Positions 5,279 through 6,815 of a stretch of DNA of 6,815 nt are shown piece by piece. This DNA is from an uncultured Senegalimassilia sp. Its GTDB lineage: Bacteria; Actinomycetota; Coriobacteriia; Coriobacteriales; Eggerthellaceae. A model generated the notes under the pieces. The model was not told the DNA's origin. It worked only from the letters and a program-made list of their open reading frames with translations, and ran no database searches. Numbering within the stretch: position 1 is the stretch's first letter; each line of letters starts with the position of its first letter. Made by a program: the position numbers and the translations under genes. The stretch is taken from the NCBI GenBank assembly GCA_934661765.1, contig CAKUJT010000122.1, positions 1 through 6,815 of the forward strand. The letters run 5' to 3'.

Positions 5279-6156
5279 CAGCGGCCCCCTTTCAACATGA
5301 AGTGCAAATAGTCGCCCACATTTGCGCGATCGTAGACAACCTCGGGAAACGCCTGCGCGAATTCGAAACGATTCGGCACGAGCACATCGCAGCTAAACTC
5401 GCGCTTGACCACACGCGCACCCGGCACGCATTCGAGGATTTCCGCTACCTGATCGGCTGCACAATGCGCGATACCCGCGGTGTCGGTAATGGTTTCGCGC
5501 GGCACGTCGAAGATGATCCGCCCTGCATCGATGCCCACGATACGATCGGCAACACGTTCCAGGTCGGAAGTGATATGGCTGGAGAGCAGCACACCGCGTT
5601 CACCGTCGCCCGCAAACTCCCGCAGCATGTCAAGGATCTCGTCGCGAGCCAACGGGTCGAGACCTGCTGTTGCTTCATCGAGAAGCAGCAGATCGGCGCC
5701 ATGCGAAAGGGCTACCGCAATCTGCAACTTCATGCCCATACCGCGCGAAAGCTCCTTCACCTTCGTCTTCGGACTTATGGCGAACTGCGCGACAAGGCCG
5801 TCGAACAGCGAATCGTCCCATTGCGAGAACGCTGGTTTCAGGCATGTCACCACCTGGCCGACGCGCAGCTCCGAAGGAAACGGGCACGTGTCGAGCACCA
5901 CGCCGATACGAGAGCGAACAGCGCGTTGGACCTGGTCCGAAGCATCGGCCCCGAATGGCTCGCCGAATAGCTCGATCTCGCCCGCGCCGATGTGCTGCAA
6001 GCCCAAGGCCACGCGGACCATCGTAGTTTTGCCCGCCCCGTTCGCGCCGACGAAGCCGACGATTTCGCCAGGGGCAACGGCAAGGCTCACGTCGCGCAAT
6101 GCGAACGAGTCGCTCAAGTTGCAACTCACGTGCCGTATGTCCAAAAGATTCGTCAT
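5278..6156 (-). CDS. ABC transporter ATP-binding protein
   Basis: This 292-residue cytoplasmic ATPase would energise the neighbouring permease. Motifs in order are Walker A GANGAGKTT (37-45), signature LSRGM (136-140) in place of the common LSGGQ, Walker B LLLLDE (156-161), D-loop GLDP (165-168) and switch histidine SSH (192-194). The usual Q-loop glutamine is not seen; the segment reads GVVLDTCPF (85-93), a variation found in the BcrA/YtrB-like drug- and peptide-export group. A C-terminal extension of about 70 residues follows the nucleotide-binding fold, as in that group. The start at ATG 6156 has AAAGGGG upstream. It begins 20 nt after the GntR stop and overlaps the permease start by 1 nt, so all three are one operon. 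Function in export or resistance is inferred from the family and the regulator. Confidence 0.96.
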   Translation of the reverse strand: MTNLLDIRHVSCNLSDSFALRDVSLAVAPGEIVGFVGANGAGKTTMVRVALGLQHIGAGEIELFGEPFGADASDQVQRAVRSRIGVVLDTCPFPSELRVGQVVTCLKPAFSQWDDSLFDGLVAQFAISPKTKVKELSRGMGMKLQIAVALSHGADLLLLDEATAGLDPLARDEILDMLREFAGDGERGVLLSSHITSDLERVADRIVGIDAGRIIFDVPRETITDTAGIAHCAADQVAEILECVPGARVVKREFSCDVLVPNRFEFAQAFPEVVYDRANVGDYLHFMLKGGR

Positions 6157-6176
6157 GAAGCTTCCCCTTTCCCGCG

Positions 6177-6557
6177 TTACTCGGATTCCCCGTCTACGAT
6201 CAAATCGAGCATCTCGTGCAGCTCAGCACGCGAAACCCCCAGGTCAAACGCCTGCCTAGTAGCCTTCTCCAACAACTCCTCAACGCGACGCAGTTGTTCT
6301 TCGCGCAGCATCTCATGACTGCCCGAAGCAACGAAACAACCCCTGCCCTGCACGGTTTCGATGAATCCCTCCGCTTCCAAATCGGAATAGGCGCGTTTGG
6401 TGGTAATGACGCTCACGCCAACGCCGTTCGCCAATGCCCGGATGGAAGGGAGCTTTTCGCCGCACGCTAAAGCGCCTGAGAGTATCTGGCTTTTGATCTG
6501 CGAGGAGATTTGCTCGTAGATAGGCTTGTCGCTGGTGTTCGAGATGATGATGTCCAC
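6177..6557 (-). CDS. YtrA-like GntR-family transcriptional repressor
   Basis: This protein of about 126 residues should repress its own operon until a ligand or envelope signal releases it. The N-terminal winged helix is clear: PIYEQISSQIKSQILSG, then GEKLPSIRALANGVGVSVITTKRAYSDLEAEGFI and the wing GRGCFVAS. The C-terminal part is only a short helical tail of about 40 residues, the mark of the YtrA subgroup, rather than the larger ligand domain of FadR or HutC types. GTG 6557 is preferred as start because AAAGG stands about 6 nt upstream and the protein then begins with the usual DIIISN. An upstream in-frame GTG at 6590 would add 11 residues, but it overlaps the operator and lies ahead of the predicted transcription start. 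First gene of an operon with the ABC ATPase and permease. Confidence 0.94.
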   Translation of the reverse strand: MDIIISNTSDKPIYEQISSQIKSQILSGALACGEKLPSIRALANGVGVSVITTKRAYSDLEAEGFIETVQGRGCFVASGSHEMLREEQLRRVEELLEKATRQAFDLGVSRAELHEMLDLIVDGESE

Positions 6558-6569
6558 GGTCGGCCTTTC

Positions 6570-6603
6570 GTGTATATAACCGGTAAGCACAGTATATATA
6601 CAC
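6570..6603. promoter_or_regulatory. Putative autoregulatory operator of the GntR/ABC operon
   Basis: GTGTATATA (6570-6578) and TATATACAC (6595-6603) form a perfect 9-bp inverted repeat with a 16-nt spacer, 13 nt upstream of the GntR start. YtrA-type repressors bind spaced repeats with AGTGTA/TACACT-like ends. The right half here, read on the - strand, is AGTGTA. The right half overlaps the promoter -10 and the left half lies in the untranslated leader, which fits repression by blocking polymerase. Confidence 0.7.
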
Positions 6604-6620
6604 TATGCACAGTTACGCAA
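6591..6620 (-). promoter_or_regulatory. Probable promoter of the GntR/ABC operon
   Basis: On the - strand TATACT (6591-6596, 5 of 6 matches to the -10 consensus) stands 18 nt after TTGCGT (6615-6620, 3 of 6 matches to the -35). The predicted start near 6584 leaves a leader of about 27 nt before GTG 6557. The -10 overlaps the operator's right half. Confidence 0.5.
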
Positions 6621-6654
6621 GTCAGAATCTGGTAAAGCCCCTACGCGAGTCTGA
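6614..6654. repeat. Imperfect 13-base direct repeat upstream of the GntR promoter
   Basis: TACGCAAGTCAGA (6614-6626) and TACGCGAGTCTGA (6642-6654) agree at 11 of 13 positions with a period of 28 nt. The first copy covers the -35 region of the operon promoter. They may be activator sites or chance. Confidence 0.3.
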
Positions 6655-6663
6655 AAACGACCC

Positions 6664-6675
6664 CGGAAGCTTCCG
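6664..6675. repeat. 12-bp perfect palindrome
   Basis: CGGAAGCTTCCG reads the same on both strands. It lies about 45 nt upstream of the operon -35 in a gene-free stretch. It could be a protein-binding site; no known operator was recognised. Confidence 0.3.
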
Positions 6676-6717
6676 CCGGCAGCTCGATGGAATCGTCGAC
6701 AACGGCGCGCTGAAACG

Positions 6718-6749
6718 AAAAAGGGCGAGCAATCCATCGTCGCTCGCCC
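6718..6749 (-). terminator. Rho-independent terminator for a - strand gene right of the window
   Basis: Read on the - strand, GGGCGAGC and GCTCGCCC (6742-6749 and 6723-6730) form an 8-bp perfect stem with an 11-nt loop. The stem is followed at once by TTTTT (6718-6722) and then CGTTT. Stem plus T-run is the classic intrinsic terminator. It implies a gene transcribed leftwards whose coding part lies beyond 6815, and it insulates the GntR promoter from read-through. Confidence 0.75.
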
Positions 6750-6786
6750 GTCACGCGCTGGCGACATGTTGAAGACTGCACGCGAA

Positions 6787-6815
6787 GCGGCGAGCGGCAT
6801 TATGCCACTCGCCGC
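6787..6815 (-). other. Second long hairpin at the right edge
   Basis: GCGGCGAGCGGC (6787-6798) faces GCCACTCGCCGC (6804-6815) around a 5-nt loop. In a + strand transcript one position is a C-A mismatch. In a - strand transcript it becomes a G-U pair, so all 12 pairs form. This suggests a structured 3' end of a leftward transcript about 40 nt ahead of the terminator at 6718-6749. The arm reaches the last base of the window and may continue. Confidence 0.5.

Noticed and set aside
5248..6259. Long + strand frames opposite the ABC ATPase
   Set aside because: They are antisense shadows of a gene with complete Walker motifs, and have no domain or ribosome binding site of their own.
6558..6590. GTG 6590 as start of the GntR protein
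   Set aside because: It falls within the operator spacer and upstream of the predicted transcription start; GTG 6557 has a well-placed AAAGG.
6603..6800. 65-residue - strand frame upstream of GntR
   Set aside because: It spans a clear terminator and the operon promoter, and its composition is not protein-like.

Overview
The window looks like chromosomal DNA of a high-GC bacterium with actinobacterial character. GC-rich third codon positions, GTG starts and a YtrA-type GntR operon suggest a member of the Coriobacteriia (for example Eggerthellaceae). This is inference from gene style only; there is no rRNA or marker gene to confirm it. Six protein genes are supportable, and no tRNA, rRNA, CRISPR array or insertion sequence was seen.

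Layout. Positions 1-636 are non-coding or unassignable. They hold two copies of a GTTTTCCACCAT...GAAAAC motif, a plausible sigma70-type promoter and a leader hairpin. On the + strand follow a cation diffusion facilitator (637-1566) and then a 608-residue protein (1775-3601). That protein joins three DNA-repair or nuclease modules: a hypoxanthine/uracil-DNA glycosylase (UDG family 6), a Vsr-type mismatch endonuclease and a GIY-YIG nuclease domain. A strong hairpin (3607-3637) closes this half.

The right half is all on the - strand and converges on the first half. Reading leftwards from 6557 are a YtrA-like GntR repressor, an ABC ATPase and an ABC-2 permease. The gaps are 20 nt and then a 1-nt stop/start overlap, so this is one operon. 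Its promoter overlaps a perfect inverted repeat that fits a YtrA-type autoregulatory operator. A MerR-family regulator (3930-4367) follows after 242 nt, with a MerR-type dyad directly upstream. The far right edge carries one, perhaps two, terminator hairpins oriented for a - strand gene lying beyond 6815.

Working together. The GntR/ATPase/permease set is probably a ligand- or cell-envelope-stress-induced export or resistance cassette that represses itself until induced. The CDF protein exports divalent metal, probably zinc. The triple-fusion protein is the most unusual item: a single polypeptide that could remove deaminated bases and also nick at mismatches. The MerR regulator has no obvious target gene in the window other than itself.
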